A stretch of 64,000 nucleotides of DNA, from NCBI GenBank assembly GCA_020845755.1, contig JADLFE010000052.1, positions 1-64,000 on the forward strand, read 5' to 3'. The DNA is from Phycisphaerales bacterium. GTDB taxonomy: Bacteria > Planctomycetota > Phycisphaerae > Phycisphaerales > UBA1924. Of the stretch, positions 46,744-54,938 are shown in pieces; position 1 is the first letter of the stretch, and each line of letters begins with the position of its first letter. Position numbers and translations under genes: made by a program. The notes beneath the pieces were generated by a model, which was given only the letters and a program-made list of their open reading frames with translations, was not told the origin of the DNA and searched no databases.

Positions 46744-46933
46744 ATCACCGCACCTGTGCGCACCAAAGTGTCCGTCTACTTGGCCACTTTCCAGATTCCC
46801 GAAAAAATCTTCGCGCGTTCTCTCCTCGCGAGCAACCCCCTCCCCGGCCTTGTCTTCTGGCTTTCCCTCGTGCCTAGTGCCCAGTGCCTAGTGCCTACGA
46901 ATCACCGCGCCTGTGCGCACCAGAGTGTCCGTC
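46744..46933. repeat. Two 33-bp direct repeat copies (46744-46776 and 46901-46933)
   Basis: The copies differ at two bases. The core is ATCACCGCxCCTGTGCGCAC, followed by CAxAGTGTCCGTC, and includes the 8-bp palindrome GTGCGCAC. Copy spacing is 157 bp start to start, with a GTGCCTA heptamer array between them. Only two copies are visible, so it is not a CRISPR. Confidence 0.6.
46870..46898. repeat. Tandem heptamer GTGCCTA array
   Basis: Four units, GTGCCTA GTGCCCA GTGCCTA GTGCCTA, with one mismatch, abut the second copy of the 33-bp direct repeat. Confidence 0.65.
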
Positions 46934-46995
46934 CGCCCCCTCTGTGGAGGGACAACTCGGAGAACCCCATGCGCACCACATCACGCGAGCGTCCG

Positions 46996-47826
46996 TTACG
47001 CCAGCTTTTCGACCAGCGGCTCCACCAGCGTCCGCGCCGCGATCATGTCCGCGACGCGCGATTCGCCCGCCTCGCGCTCGATCATGAAGTTGCAGGGGAG
47101 CTTGTGGTCGCGCACCACCTCAAAGAAGCCGGGCCAGTCGACGTCGCCCGTGCCCACCACGACTTCGCTCCCCCAGGTGCCCGGGTTCTCGGTGAGCAGC
47201 GCGTCCTTGATGTGGACTTGCACGACATGCGGCGCCAGCGTGTCGAGGGCCGCCACGGGATCGCCCATGTCGTACAGGATCATGTTGGCGGGGTCGAAGT
47301 TGACGCCGACGTTGGGGTGCGCGAGTTCCTTGAGCACTTCAAGGAGTGTCTCGCCGGTTTCCTGCCCGGTCTCGAGCCCCAGTTTCACGCCCTGGGCCGC
47401 GAAGCGATCGGCGATCTGCGCGATGCGCCCCAGCATCTTGCGCCGCAGGCTGTCGCCCTTGCGCTCGGGCAGGAACCCGGCGTGGAAGGTGACGAGTTTC
47501 ACGCCGATCTTCTTGGCGATGGCGGCCGATTCCTCCGCCATCGTCAGGTTCCACAGCCAGTGGGCGTCGCTGCGCACGCCGCCGGTCTCGCGGATGGACT
47601 GCAGCGTCGTGTAGTCCTCGCCCTTGGTGCCGATCATGCCGCTGGCGATCTTGATGTTGGCGCGCCGGAGCGAGGTGGTGGTTTCTTCGATGGGCCACGC
47701 GCCGGAGCGCAGGGGCTCGAGCGCCAGTTGCACGCACGACACGCCGACCTCGCCCAAGGCCCGGGCCAGCTCGACCGGGGATTCGCACTTGAGGGACCAT
47801 GAGCAGGCGCCGAGGCGGGGATGCAT
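46996..47826 (-). CDS. Sugar phosphate isomerase/epimerase family protein (AP endonuclease 2-like TIM barrel)
   Basis: 276 residues from the ATG at 47826; AAAGGAAC precedes it, and the longer frame upstream is a shadow. The start MHPRLGACSWSLKCESPVELARALGEVGVSCVQLAL is typical of the xylose-isomerase-like TIM barrel family, with later blocks KIASGMIG, VTFHAGFLPE, LGLETGQETGETLL, NVGVNFDPANMILYDMGDP, VVQVHIKDA and VGTGDVDWPGFFEVV. The conserved Glu, Asp and His residues at the strand ends would bind a divalent metal. It is probably cytoplasmic and acts on a sugar or inositol-type substrate; the exact reaction cannot be read from sequence. It is divergent from the DUF187-like gene. Confidence 0.85.
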   Translation of the reverse strand: MHPRLGACSWSLKCESPVELARALGEVGVSCVQLALEPLRSGAWPIEETTTSLRRANIKIASGMIGTKGEDYTTLQSIRETGGVRSDAHWLWNLTMAEESAAIAKKIGVKLVTFHAGFLPERKGDSLRRKMLGRIAQIADRFAAQGVKLGLETGQETGETLLEVLKELAHPNVGVNFDPANMILYDMGDPVAALDTLAPHVVQVHIKDALLTENPGTWGSEVVVGTGDVDWPGFFEVVRDHKLPCNFMIEREAGESRVADMIAARTLVEPLVEKLA

Positions 47827-47929
47827 GGGAGTTCCTTTCGAAGCCGCCCGAGCCCGGGCGTCGATACAGGCTAGCCTCTTTGCGGCCGCGAAGGCGAGCG
47901 GGCGGGCAGGATCGGAAAGCGAGGACCGG

Positions 47930-49219
47930 ATGACGACGGTGGGCACGAAACTGATCGGGAAATCGGGCGGTGGCACGGGGCCCGGCGCGACGCCGACGCG
48001 GCGGGTGATGCTCGCGGTCGTGTGGTTTGTCGTGTGGGCCCTTGCGGTGCTTGCGCCCTCGGCCCGCGCCGGGAGCGAGGACAAGTTCGTCGGCCTCTGG
48101 GTCACCCGCTGGGACTACCGCACGGCCGCGGATGTGCGTGACGTGATGGAGCGGGCCGCGGCGGCGGGCTTCACCGACGTTGTCTGGCAGGTTCGCGGCC
48201 AGGCTGATGCCTATTACCAGAGCGCGATCGAGCCCTGGGGCGATGAAATCCTGAAGGGCGCGCCCGACGGCGCAATTACGCCCGGCTTCGATCCGCTCGC
48301 GGTCGCGGTCGAACTCGCCCACGCCAGCGGCCTGCGCCTGCACGCGTGGGTCAACGTCATGCCGATGTGGAAGGGCAAGACTCCGCCCGCAAACCAGAAG
48401 CACCTTATCTACACGCACCCCGAGTGGAGGCTCGTCAACCAGCGCGGCGAGGTCCAGCCGCTCAACGATCACTATGTCATTGTGAACCCGATCCTCCCCG
48501 AGGTGCATGACTATCTCGTCGGCGTCTTCAAGGACATCGTGACACGGTACGACGTTGACGGCCTGCACATGGACTATGTGCGGTTCGTCAGCGAACTCAT
48601 GGGCAAGGACGATGTGTACCCGGCGGACGAGAAATCACAGTTGCTCTTCAAGCAGGCGACGGGGCGCGAGGGAATCTCAACGCCCGAGGACAAGGCCGCA
48701 CTCAAGGCATACATCAGGCAGCGAATCACCGACCTGGTGGTGCGTATCAGGAAGGAAGCGGTTGGGGCGCGCGAGGGCGTGACTTTCTCGGCCGCGGTCT
48801 GGCGACGCCCAGACCTGGCGCGCGACACGTTTCTGCAGGACTCGCCCGCGTGGCTGAGCGACAAGGTGCTGGACATCGGCATGCCGATGATCTACACGGA
48901 CAAGGACGAGCAGTTCACGGCTGACCTGAAGGCGTGGCTGGCGGCGACGCCTAAGGCGCGGCTCGCGCCGGGGCTGGGCGTGTATCTGATCAAGCCCGCG
49001 ATGACGCCGTCGCAGATCGGCATCACGCGCGATCTGGTGGGCACGCCGCCCTCGATCGCGATCTTCGCGTATTCGTCGCTGTTCGAGAGCGCGGACCCGA
49101 ACCAGAACAAGGCCTTCGACGCGATGGAAGAGCGGAAGTCGCGGCTGTTCTTCGTCAAGCGTGCGATTGCGGCGATGGACGGCAAAGGGCAGGAACCCAA
49201 CGAAAACAGGCCGGAGTGA
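47930..49219 (+). CDS. Secreted glycoside-hydrolase-like GHL10 (DUF187/YngK type) protein
   Basis: About 429 residues from the ATG at 47930. A TM or export segment (VMLAVVWFVVWALAVLAPSARA) is followed by a TIM-barrel resembling the glycosyl-hydrolase-like 10 family: GLWVTRWDYRTAADVRDVMERAAAAGFTDVVWQVRGQADAYY, LRLHAWVNVMP, WRLVNQRGE, LNPxxPEVHDYL-like NPILPEVHDYL, YDVDGLHMDYVRF and LDIGMPMIYTDKD. Such proteins are thought to cleave peptidoglycan- or polysaccharide-linked sugars, but most are uncharacterised. The ROK-kinase gene starts three bases after its stop, which suggests the sugar released is phosphorylated by the partner. Confidence 0.82.
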   Translation: MTTVGTKLIGKSGGGTGPGATPTRRVMLAVVWFVVWALAVLAPSARAGSEDKFVGLWVTRWDYRTAADVRDVMERAAAAGFTDVVWQVRGQADAYYQSAIEPWGDEILKGAPDGAITPGFDPLAVAVELAHASGLRLHAWVNVMPMWKGKTPPANQKHLIYTHPEWRLVNQRGEVQPLNDHYVIVNPILPEVHDYLVGVFKDIVTRYDVDGLHMDYVRFVSELMGKDDVYPADEKSQLLFKQATGREGISTPEDKAALKAYIRQRITDLVVRIRKEAVGAREGVTFSAAVWRRPDLARDTFLQDSPAWLSDKVLDIGMPMIYTDKDEQFTADLKAWLAATPKARLAPGLGVYLIKPAMTPSQIGITRDLVGTPPSIAIFAYSSLFESADPNQNKAFDAMEERKSRLFFVKRAIAAMDGKGQEPNENRPE

Positions 49220-49222
49220 GGT

Positions 49223-50095
49223 ATGGACTGGCTGGGCATCGACATCGGCGGTTCATCGGTGAAGGGGGCGCGGCTGCGCGACCGCGCGGTGGCCGCCACG
49301 GCGCAGAGCGGGCGGTACGAGAACCCGGAGCCGGACGCGATCCGGGCGGCGATCGCGGGCGTGGTGAGGGAGATCGGCGACGGCGTGCCGGCGGCGCTTG
49401 GTGTGTGCGCGCCGGGCATCTATGACCAGGAACACGGGCGGATCGTCAAGTCGGTGAATCTTGCAGGGCTGTGTGCGCTGGCGCTCCGCGATGAACTGGC
49501 GGCGATGACGGGTGCGAGCGCGGGTGCGATCGGCGTATTCACCGATGCGCACGCCGCGGCGTATGACTTTGCGATGTCGCGCGGACTGAGCGGGCGGCTG
49601 GTCGCGATCTCGATCGGGACGGGCGTCGGCGCGGCGGTGCTGGACGACGGCGTGCCGCTGCTGGTGTCGGGGCGTTCGCCGGGGCACCTTGGGCAGATCG
49701 ATGTCGGCGAGCATCCTGGGCCGGGATTCACGGGCGTTCCGATGGGTCCCGACGGAGGTCGCGGCGGGCTGGAGGGGTACATCGGGCTGCCCGCGATCAT
49801 CCGCGCGTACGGGCGGCACGTCGAGCATGTGCTGGGCACGTTCACGATCGAGCATCCGCCGGTGCGGGCGCTGGTGCGAGCGATCCGGATCGTTCACGCG
49901 ATCTATCGCCCCGAGCATGTGGCGCTCTTGGGCGGGATCGGCGTGGCGCTGAAGCGGTTAGTGCCGGAGATCCGCGAGCGCGTGAACGACGAACTCACGT
50001 CGCTGGCGCGGTTGGGATGGGAACTGCACGCCGGTGATGACCTGCTGCACGCGGCGCGGGGCGCGGCGCGGTTGGCTGCAACTCGCCAGCGTTGA
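49223..50095 (+). CDS. ROK family sugar kinase-like protein
   Basis: 290 residues. WLGIDIGGSSVKGARL is the phosphate-1/ATP loop of the ROK/ASKHA fold, followed by LGVCAPGIYD, VKSVNLAGL, VFTDAHAAAYDF (a conserved sugar-binding Asp) and VAISIGTGVGAAVLDDG (phosphate-2). The ROK zinc motif (CxCGxxGC) is not seen, so it belongs to the variant type, and GHLGQIDVGEHPGP replaces it. A C-terminal adenosine-binding motif (VALLGGIGVALKRL) is present. It is a cytoplasmic sugar kinase; substrate unknown. It is directly linked to the GHL10-type gene and converges on the PrpD-like gene. Confidence 0.82.
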   Translation: MDWLGIDIGGSSVKGARLRDRAVAATAQSGRYENPEPDAIRAAIAGVVREIGDGVPAALGVCAPGIYDQEHGRIVKSVNLAGLCALALRDELAAMTGASAGAIGVFTDAHAAAYDFAMSRGLSGRLVAISIGTGVGAAVLDDGVPLLVSGRSPGHLGQIDVGEHPGPGFTGVPMGPDGGRGGLEGYIGLPAIIRAYGRHVEHVLGTFTIEHPPVRALVRAIRIVHAIYRPEHVALLGGIGVALKRLVPEIRERVNDELTSLARLGWELHAGDDLLHAARGAARLAATRQR

Positions 50096-50146
50096 AACGG
50101 GCTCATGTCGAAGACGACGCGCGTGGCACGACTAACCGAGCGCACG

Positions 50147-51580
50147 CTACTTCACGGCGAGTTTGGTGAAGTCGCGGACATTGGCGCAGGACTCCAGCGA
50201 CATGACGGCCTTGGCGAGCGCGTCGCACTTGGCGCGGCCGATGACCTCGTCGCCCAGCGCGTGGAATTTCACGCCGATCTCGTCGGCGGTCATGGGGTCG
50301 CGCGGATCGCCCTTGGGCACGTCGACGCGGGTGGCGAACGACTTGCCCGAGGTGGTCGTGATGGTGACGCGCGAGGGCTGGAACTTCGGGAAGAGCGCTT
50401 CAAACTCGTTGTTGGCGACGACCTTGACCTTGTCCATCACGGGGATGAGCGATTTGTCGAGGACGCGTGATTCCTTGAACTGCATGGGCGTGACCATGCC
50501 GTCGACGAGGCCGACGGCCATGCAGTAGGGGAGTGAGTGGTCGGCGGTTTCCTTGGAATCGGGGCGGTACTTGTGGGGATCGCCGAGGATATCGGCGGCG
50601 CGGGCGATGACCTCGACCTTGATCTCGGCGACGTCGGCGGGCTTGATGGCGTTTTCCTTGACGCACTTCATCATGGCGGTGAGAGGCGCGTGGGAGAGGG
50701 CTTCGATGGGGAAGGACTTCATGCCGCAATCCTGGATGCGGTAGTGGTCGCCGGCGGCGCGCGGGAGCTTGTCGAGGAGCATGTTGGTGTCGAACTTGGC
50801 GGGCGAGCCCTTGTATTGAACGTGGGCGAAGACGGCGTAGAGGCCTTCCTTGCCGTCGAAGATGTGCTCTGGGCCGGAGAAGCCGCGTTTGGCGAGGAGA
50901 GCAGATTCGACGCCCATGCGCGTGGCCCAGGGGTCGACGGTGTTCTTCATGTTGGTGAGTTTTCCGGCGGTGACGGCGCCGGGGGAGAAGGTGCGCGCGG
51001 CGCTGATGCCGATGGCCTGGACCATCTGGTCGACGGAGAGGTTGAGGACGCGCCCCGCGGCGATGGGGGAGGCGAAGCAGGTGAGGGTGGCGTGGTGCCA
51101 GCCGTATTCGCGCACGCCGGGGATGCCGAATTCGCAGAGGCGCTGCTCGACTTCATAGGCGATGACGCTGGCGAGGATGAGGTCCTTGCCGGAGAGGCCG
51201 AGCATTTCGCAGAGGGCGAGCGGGCCGCCGAGGATGTCGGATGGATGGCAGGGGTCGGCCTTCCAGTAGATGTCGTTGTAATCCATCGCGCGGATCATGT
51301 GGCAGTTGAGGAAGGCGGCGTCGACGGGGTTGGTCTTGAAGCCGGAGACGAAGCAGGTGCAGGGGCCATTGCCACCCGCGGCCATTTCCTTGTGGTGGGC
51401 GAGGAGGATGTGGGCGTCTTCCTGCTGCGAGCCGCCGAGGGCGCAGCCGAGGGAGTCGAACCAGAAGAGCTTGGCCTTTTCGATGGCGGCGGGAGAGAGG
51501 TGCTCGTAGCGGAGGGAGGTGGCCCACTCGGCCAGGGAGTGCGAGATGTATTTCTTGGCGGGGGCGGCGGGGCTCGACAT
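50147..51580 (-). CDS. prpD: MmgE/PrpD family protein (2-methylcitrate dehydratase-like)
   Basis: 477 residues with the MmgE/PrpD helical-plus-lid layout: EKAKLFWFDSLGCALGG, NCHMIRAMDYNDIYWK, CHPSDILGGPLALCEM, GWHHATLTCFASPIAAGRVLNLS, AVTAGKLTNMKNTVDPWATRMG and the C-terminal DKVKVVANNEFEALFPKFQPSRVTI. The nearest characterised members dehydrate 2-methylcitrate in propionate catabolism, but related family members act on other hydroxy-acids. No prpB or prpC partner is in the window, so the pathway is uncertain and the symbol is by family only. The 246 bp upstream gap contains two copies of an intergenic repeat. Confidence 0.85.
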   Translation of the reverse strand: MSSPAAPAKKYISHSLAEWATSLRYEHLSPAAIEKAKLFWFDSLGCALGGSQQEDAHILLAHHKEMAAGGNGPCTCFVSGFKTNPVDAAFLNCHMIRAMDYNDIYWKADPCHPSDILGGPLALCEMLGLSGKDLILASVIAYEVEQRLCEFGIPGVREYGWHHATLTCFASPIAAGRVLNLSVDQMVQAIGISAARTFSPGAVTAGKLTNMKNTVDPWATRMGVESALLAKRGFSGPEHIFDGKEGLYAVFAHVQYKGSPAKFDTNMLLDKLPRAAGDHYRIQDCGMKSFPIEALSHAPLTAMMKCVKENAIKPADVAEIKVEVIARAADILGDPHKYRPDSKETADHSLPYCMAVGLVDGMVTPMQFKESRVLDKSLIPVMDKVKVVANNEFEALFPKFQPSRVTITTTSGKSFATRVDVPKGDPRDPMTADEIGVKFHALGDEVIGRAKCDALAKAVMSLESCANVRDFTKLAVK

Positions 51581-51641
51581 GGATGATTCCTTGTTTGGTT
51601 CGGAGAAACAGGGTATGTCGGGGGAAGGCGGAGGAGAAAGC

Positions 51642-51739
51642 GCTTCACCGCTGGGAACGCGGAGATAGCGGAGGAGGAGCTGAACTCGAAGGGCTCGAAA
51701 GCTCGGAGCGGAAAGAGCTTCAACGCAGAGAACGCAAAG
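51642..51739. repeat. Two copies of a GCTTCA-CGC-GAACGC repeat in a purine-rich spacer
   Basis: Copy one at 51642-51664 and copy two at 51717-51739 share GCTTCAxCGCxxxGAACGCxxAG. On the other strand this reads CTTTGCGTTCTCTGCGTTGAAG-like. A related TGCG-rich segment in the opposite orientation lies at 46580-46660. The spacer between the PrpD-like and ABM-like genes is markedly purine-rich (GGAGGAGAAAG, GGAAGAGAAGG). Confidence 0.6.
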
Positions 51740-51826
51740 GTGGAGGAAGAGAAGGACGATGAGTAATAAGGAAGCGGTGTCGGGATGAGGAAGAGAAGGA
51801 AGGTGAGGGCGGTGTGATGGCGCGGG

Positions 51827-52138
51827 TCAGGGGGTATGGCGTCGATAGGTCTCGACGATCGGCGGCTCGGCGAGGAACGCGCGCCAGCGCGCGAGGAACT
51901 GCTTCATGGTGGGGTCGGCGGCAACGCGCACCTGATCGCGCTGGTAGTCGATTTCGGTCGCGTAGTGGACAATTTCGATGAAGCGGTGGTCGTCGGCGGA
52001 GTTTGCGAGAAGTTCGATTCGGATGCCGCCGGGGCTCTCGTAGAAGGAGATGGCCTCGCGGAGGAAGGCGAAGAAAGGCTCGCGCTGGTCGGTCGCGAGG
52101 CGGATGCGGAGGTGGAGGGAGACGGCGGGGGTTGGCAT
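51827..52138 (-). CDS. Small antibiotic-biosynthesis-monooxygenase (ABM)-like dimeric alpha/beta barrel protein
   Basis: 103 residues. The pattern SLHLRIRLATDQREPFFAFLREAISFYESPGGIRIELLAN, then FIEIVHYATEIDYQRDQVRVAADPTMKQFLARWRAFL, is that of a dimeric alpha/beta-barrel (ABM/YgiN-like) protein: a beta-alpha-beta-beta-alpha fold with a conserved late Trp. Members oxidise quinone-like or aromatic small molecules or act structurally, so a reaction cannot be given. It lies 22 bp after the WapI-like gene on the same strand and may be co-transcribed with it. Confidence 0.65.
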   Translation of the reverse strand: MPTPAVSLHLRIRLATDQREPFFAFLREAISFYESPGGIRIELLANSADDHRFIEIVHYATEIDYQRDQVRVAADPTMKQFLARWRAFLAEPPIVETYRRHTP

Positions 52139-52160
52139 GGAGTGGCTCGCGGGTGAACGA

Positions 52161-52604
52161 TCAGCGGGCTCTCACTGGGTAGTCGCGAAGGACCTTTTCG
52201 ATCTGCTCCACGAGGATATTCACATATGTCTGGTCGATCTCGAAGCGCCATTCGTGGCGCTCTGTGGTCAGTTCCGTTGCGAGCACGATGGCGGCCTCGA
52301 GTTGCGAAGTGTCTGATGCACGGGAGATCGAAACACTGAGCATGGGCTCAATTGGGGAGATTTCCGCGAGGTTGCACTTGGCGGACAGCATTTTACGACA
52401 GGCGGCGAGCCATGCAGCCAGTTCGTCGGTCCGGAGATAGGAGCCCGCGAGCCAGGCGCGTGATCGCTGGCCGATGCACTCGGCGGTGATTGAGAGCCAA
52501 TTGGAATCCCAGTGGTCATCAACGTCGGCCGGATACGCGTAGCCGTGGACCCAGACAGAGAGGCCAACGAGTTTGATATCGGGCTCTCGGTCTGGGACTC
52601 CCAT
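52161..52604 (-). CDS. WapI-like protein of unknown function
   Basis: About 147 residues from the ATG at 52604 (GGAG five bases upstream). A longer start at 52709 would overlap the cysteine-synthase-like gene and adds sequence of no recognised family. KLVGLSVWVHGYAYP, DDHWDSNWLSITAEC, WLAGSYLRTDELAAWLAACR, PMLSVSIS and HEWRFEIDQTYVNILVEQIEKVLRDYPVR match proteins annotated as WapI immunity-like. No polymorphic toxin (Rhs/WapA) gene is in the window, so an immunity role is not supported here; the fold may be used for another purpose. It lies downstream of the cysteine-synthase-like gene on the same strand. Confidence 0.6.
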   Translation of the reverse strand: MGVPDREPDIKLVGLSVWVHGYAYPADVDDHWDSNWLSITAECIGQRSRAWLAGSYLRTDELAAWLAACRKMLSAKCNLAEISPIEPMLSVSISRASDTSQLEAAIVLATELTTERHEWRFEIDQTYVNILVEQIEKVLRDYPVRAR

Positions 52605-52683
52605 GGCGACTCCACATTCTCGTACGAATACAGGCCCGAGCGTTTCACAGATCGTTGGTGGGCTGAGGTCGAATGTATCAGGC

Positions 52684-53610
52684 TCAGGCACCCGTCCGCG
52701 CGTAGACATCGGTGCTGACGTATTTCAGGCCGGAGTCGCACATGAGCGTGACGATGGATGCGCCGGCGTGCAGGCGTTCGGCGAGGCGGATGGAGGCGAT
52801 GACATTGGCGCCGGAGGATGTACCGGCCATCAGGCCTTCATCGCGTGAGAGGCGGCGGGCCATGGCCTTGGCGTCGTCGGTATTGACGGCGATGATCTCG
52901 TCGATCAGGCTGGGGTCCCAGAGCGGCGGGATGGAGCCGATGCCGACGCCCTCGATCTTGTGCGGGCCGGGCTGGCCGCCTGAAAGCACGGGAGATTCGG
53001 CGGGTTCGACGGCGACGACTTTGATGCTGGGGTTGTGGCGTTTGAGGATGGTGGCGACGCCGCGGATGGAGGCGGCGGTGCCGACGCTGTGGACGAAGGC
53101 GTCGACGTGGCCGCCGGTCTGGGTCCAGATTTCTTCGGCGAGGGAGTAATAACCGGCGATGCTTTCGGTGTTGCGGAGTTGGTCGGTCCAGAAGGCGCCG
53201 GGCTGGAGACTGAGTTGCCTTGCGGCCTCGACCATGTCGAGGATGAGTTTCCTGGTGGTCAGGCCGCCCTCGCTTGGGACGAGGTGGAGTTCGGCGCCGA
53301 GGGCGGCCATGTGGGCGAGTTTCTCTTTGCTGAAGGCGTCGGAGGAAACGATCTTGATGGGGTAGCCCTTGGCGGCGCAGACGAAGGCGAGGGAGGCGCC
53401 GGTGCTGCCGCCGGTGTATTCGACGACGAAGCCGCCGGGGCGGAGTCGGCCATCGCGCTCGGCGGCGGCGATGACGGCGCTGGCCATGCGGTCTTTCATG
53501 CTGCCGGTTGGGTTCTCCCACTCGAGTTTGGCGAAGATGCCGGCGCGTGCGGGTGCGAGGCGCTGAAGACGGACGAGAGAGGTGTTGCCGACGGCGGAGA
53601 GGATGGTCAT
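52684..53610 (-). CDS. cysK: PLP-dependent cysteine synthase family protein
   Basis: 308 residues. The PLP lysine is Lys39 in NPTGSMKDRMA, with VVEYTGGSTGASLAFVCAAKGY, DQLRNTESIAGYY, GTAASIRGVATIL and GIGSIPPLWDP, features of the O-acetylserine sulfhydrylase/cystathionine-beta-synthase fold type II group. Note SMKDR and STG for the SxKDR and TSGN sequences of typical CysK: here TGGSTGAS replaces TSGNTG, so a relative with a different acceptor (such as cystathionine beta-synthase-like or a cysteine desulfhydrase) is possible. The symbol is by family. It starts three bases after the dehydrogenase-like gene stop, so the two form an operon. Confidence 0.8.
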   Translation of the reverse strand: MTILSAVGNTSLVRLQRLAPARAGIFAKLEWENPTGSMKDRMASAVIAAAERDGRLRPGGFVVEYTGGSTGASLAFVCAAKGYPIKIVSSDAFSKEKLAHMAALGAELHLVPSEGGLTTRKLILDMVEAARQLSLQPGAFWTDQLRNTESIAGYYSLAEEIWTQTGGHVDAFVHSVGTAASIRGVATILKRHNPSIKVVAVEPAESPVLSGGQPGPHKIEGVGIGSIPPLWDPSLIDEIIAVNTDDAKAMARRLSRDEGLMAGTSSGANVIASIRLAERLHAGASIVTLMCDSGLKYVSTDVYARTGA

Positions 53611-53613
53611 GAG

Positions 53614-54798
53614 CTACCCCGCGTACTTTGCAATCTCCTGGGCGACTTCGAGGGTGGTGTTCTTGCCGCCCATGTCGTAGGTGCGAACCTTGCCCTCTTT
53701 GATGACGCGGGCGATGGCGGATTCGAGGCGTGTGGCCATGTCCTTTTCCTTGGCGCCGCCGCCACCGTGCCCCGCGCCGAGCCAATCGAACATCATCTTG
53801 ACGGTGAGGAGCATGGCGATGGGGTTGACCTTGTATTGGCCGGCGTACTTGGGGGCGCTGCCGTGGGTCGGTTCGAAGACGGCGTATGTGTCGCCCATGT
53901 TGGCGCTGGGGGCGAAGCCCAGGCCGCCGACGAGGCCCGCGCAGAGGTCGCTGACGATGTCGCCGAACATGTTCTCGGCGACGAGGACCTGGTAGTCCTG
54001 CGGGTTCTTGAACATCCACATGCAGATGGCGTCGATGTTTGCCTCGTCGGCCCAGATGCCGAACTGCTTGTATTCCTCGGCCATCTTGCGGAAGACGCGG
54101 GTCATCATGCCGCCGGTTTCGCGGAGGACGTTCGGCTTTTCGACGAGGGTGACGCGCTTGCGCCCGGTGGCCTTGGCATATTCAAAGGCCTGGCGACAGA
54201 TGCTGGTGCAGCCCTGGATGCTGACGATGCGGGTGGAGAGGGCGACGTTTTCGAGGCCCTTGTCCTTCCACGGCTTCATCTTGGGGTTGAGGCAGAGGGC
54301 GTCGTAGACGGACTGGGGCACGGGGTGGAACTCGATGCCGCCGTACATGCCCTCGGTGTTCTCGCGGAAGATGACCTGATCGACGAGGACGTCCTCGGCG
54401 GAGGGGTTGGAGAGGCGTGTGCCGCGGTAGTTGAGCGGGTTGCCCGGGTAACTCTTGCACGGGCGCATGTTGGTGTGGAGGTTGAACATCTGGCGGAGTT
54501 TGACGATGGGAGAGAAGTAGACGAGCTTCTTGTCCTTGAGTTCGGGGGCGAGTTCGAGCCTGGCGTCGTCCTGGGGCTTGCTGGTGATGGCGCCGAACAG
54601 GCCGCAGGTCGTGCCCTCCAGGGCCTTGATGGTGCGATCGGGGAGGGCGTTTCCTTCCTTGCACCAGAACTCCCAGCCGATGTCGCAGTGGACGTATTCG
54701 GCGTCGAACTTCATGGCGTCGAGGACGATGCGGGAGGCCTCCATGACGTCGTTGCCGATTCCATCGCCGGGCATCCACGCGATTCGATACTTGGACAT
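53614..54798 (-). CDS. Isocitrate/isopropylmalate dehydrogenase family protein
   Basis: 394 residues from the ATG at 54798 (the longer upstream frame is a shadow). WMPGDGIGNDV, GLFGAITSKP, VIFRENTEGMYGGIEF, VTLVEKPNVLRETGGMM, MWMFKNPQDYQVLVAENMFGDIVSDLCAGLVGGLGFAPSANMG and FEPTHGSAPKYAGQYKVNPIAM are the family's substrate, metal and NAD(P) sites. An oxidative decarboxylation of a 2-hydroxy acid (isocitrate, 3-isopropylmalate or homoisocitrate) is expected. IFRENTEGMY and the long LHTNMRPCKSYPG segment do not clearly fix which substrate is used. A fused aconitase-type hydratase on the same strand about 1.6 kb away could be its pathway partner. Confidence 0.82.
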   Translation of the reverse strand: MSKYRIAWMPGDGIGNDVMEASRIVLDAMKFDAEYVHCDIGWEFWCKEGNALPDRTIKALEGTTCGLFGAITSKPQDDARLELAPELKDKKLVYFSPIVKLRQMFNLHTNMRPCKSYPGNPLNYRGTRLSNPSAEDVLVDQVIFRENTEGMYGGIEFHPVPQSVYDALCLNPKMKPWKDKGLENVALSTRIVSIQGCTSICRQAFEYAKATGRKRVTLVEKPNVLRETGGMMTRVFRKMAEEYKQFGIWADEANIDAICMWMFKNPQDYQVLVAENMFGDIVSDLCAGLVGGLGFAPSANMGDTYAVFEPTHGSAPKYAGQYKVNPIAMLLTVKMMFDWLGAGHGGGGAKEKDMATRLESAIARVIKEGKVRTYDMGGKNTTLEVAQEIAKYAG

Positions 54799-54938
54799 GG
54801 TGCAAGCTCCATGAAGACTGTGGTGAAAACCGCCCGACCGAGGGCGGCGGAATTGCATTGGCAAGTGTAGAAAGGCGGCGCGGGCGCGGCGATAAACTCG
54901 CGCGGGGATGGAAAGACCGGATTGCGGAAAGGGCGTGC

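Larger units (their letters stand above)
46561..46995. other. Intergenic repeat mosaic between convergent genes
   Basis: There is no gene in these 435 bp. They hold, in order, a TGCG-rich segment related to a repeat at 51.6 kb (46580-46660), a CCGAATG heptamer array, the first copy of a 33-bp direct repeat, a GTGCCTA heptamer array, the second 33-bp copy, and a small hairpin CCCTC-TGTG-GAGGG at 46938-46951. Confidence 0.6.

Noticed and set aside
46690-46933. CRISPR array
   Set aside because: Only two 33-bp copies and heptamers are present, with no regular spacers and no cas genes.
53035-54870. A 611-codon plus-strand open frame
   Set aside because: It mirrors the cysteine-synthase-like and dehydrogenase genes; low-complexity composition, no motifs.
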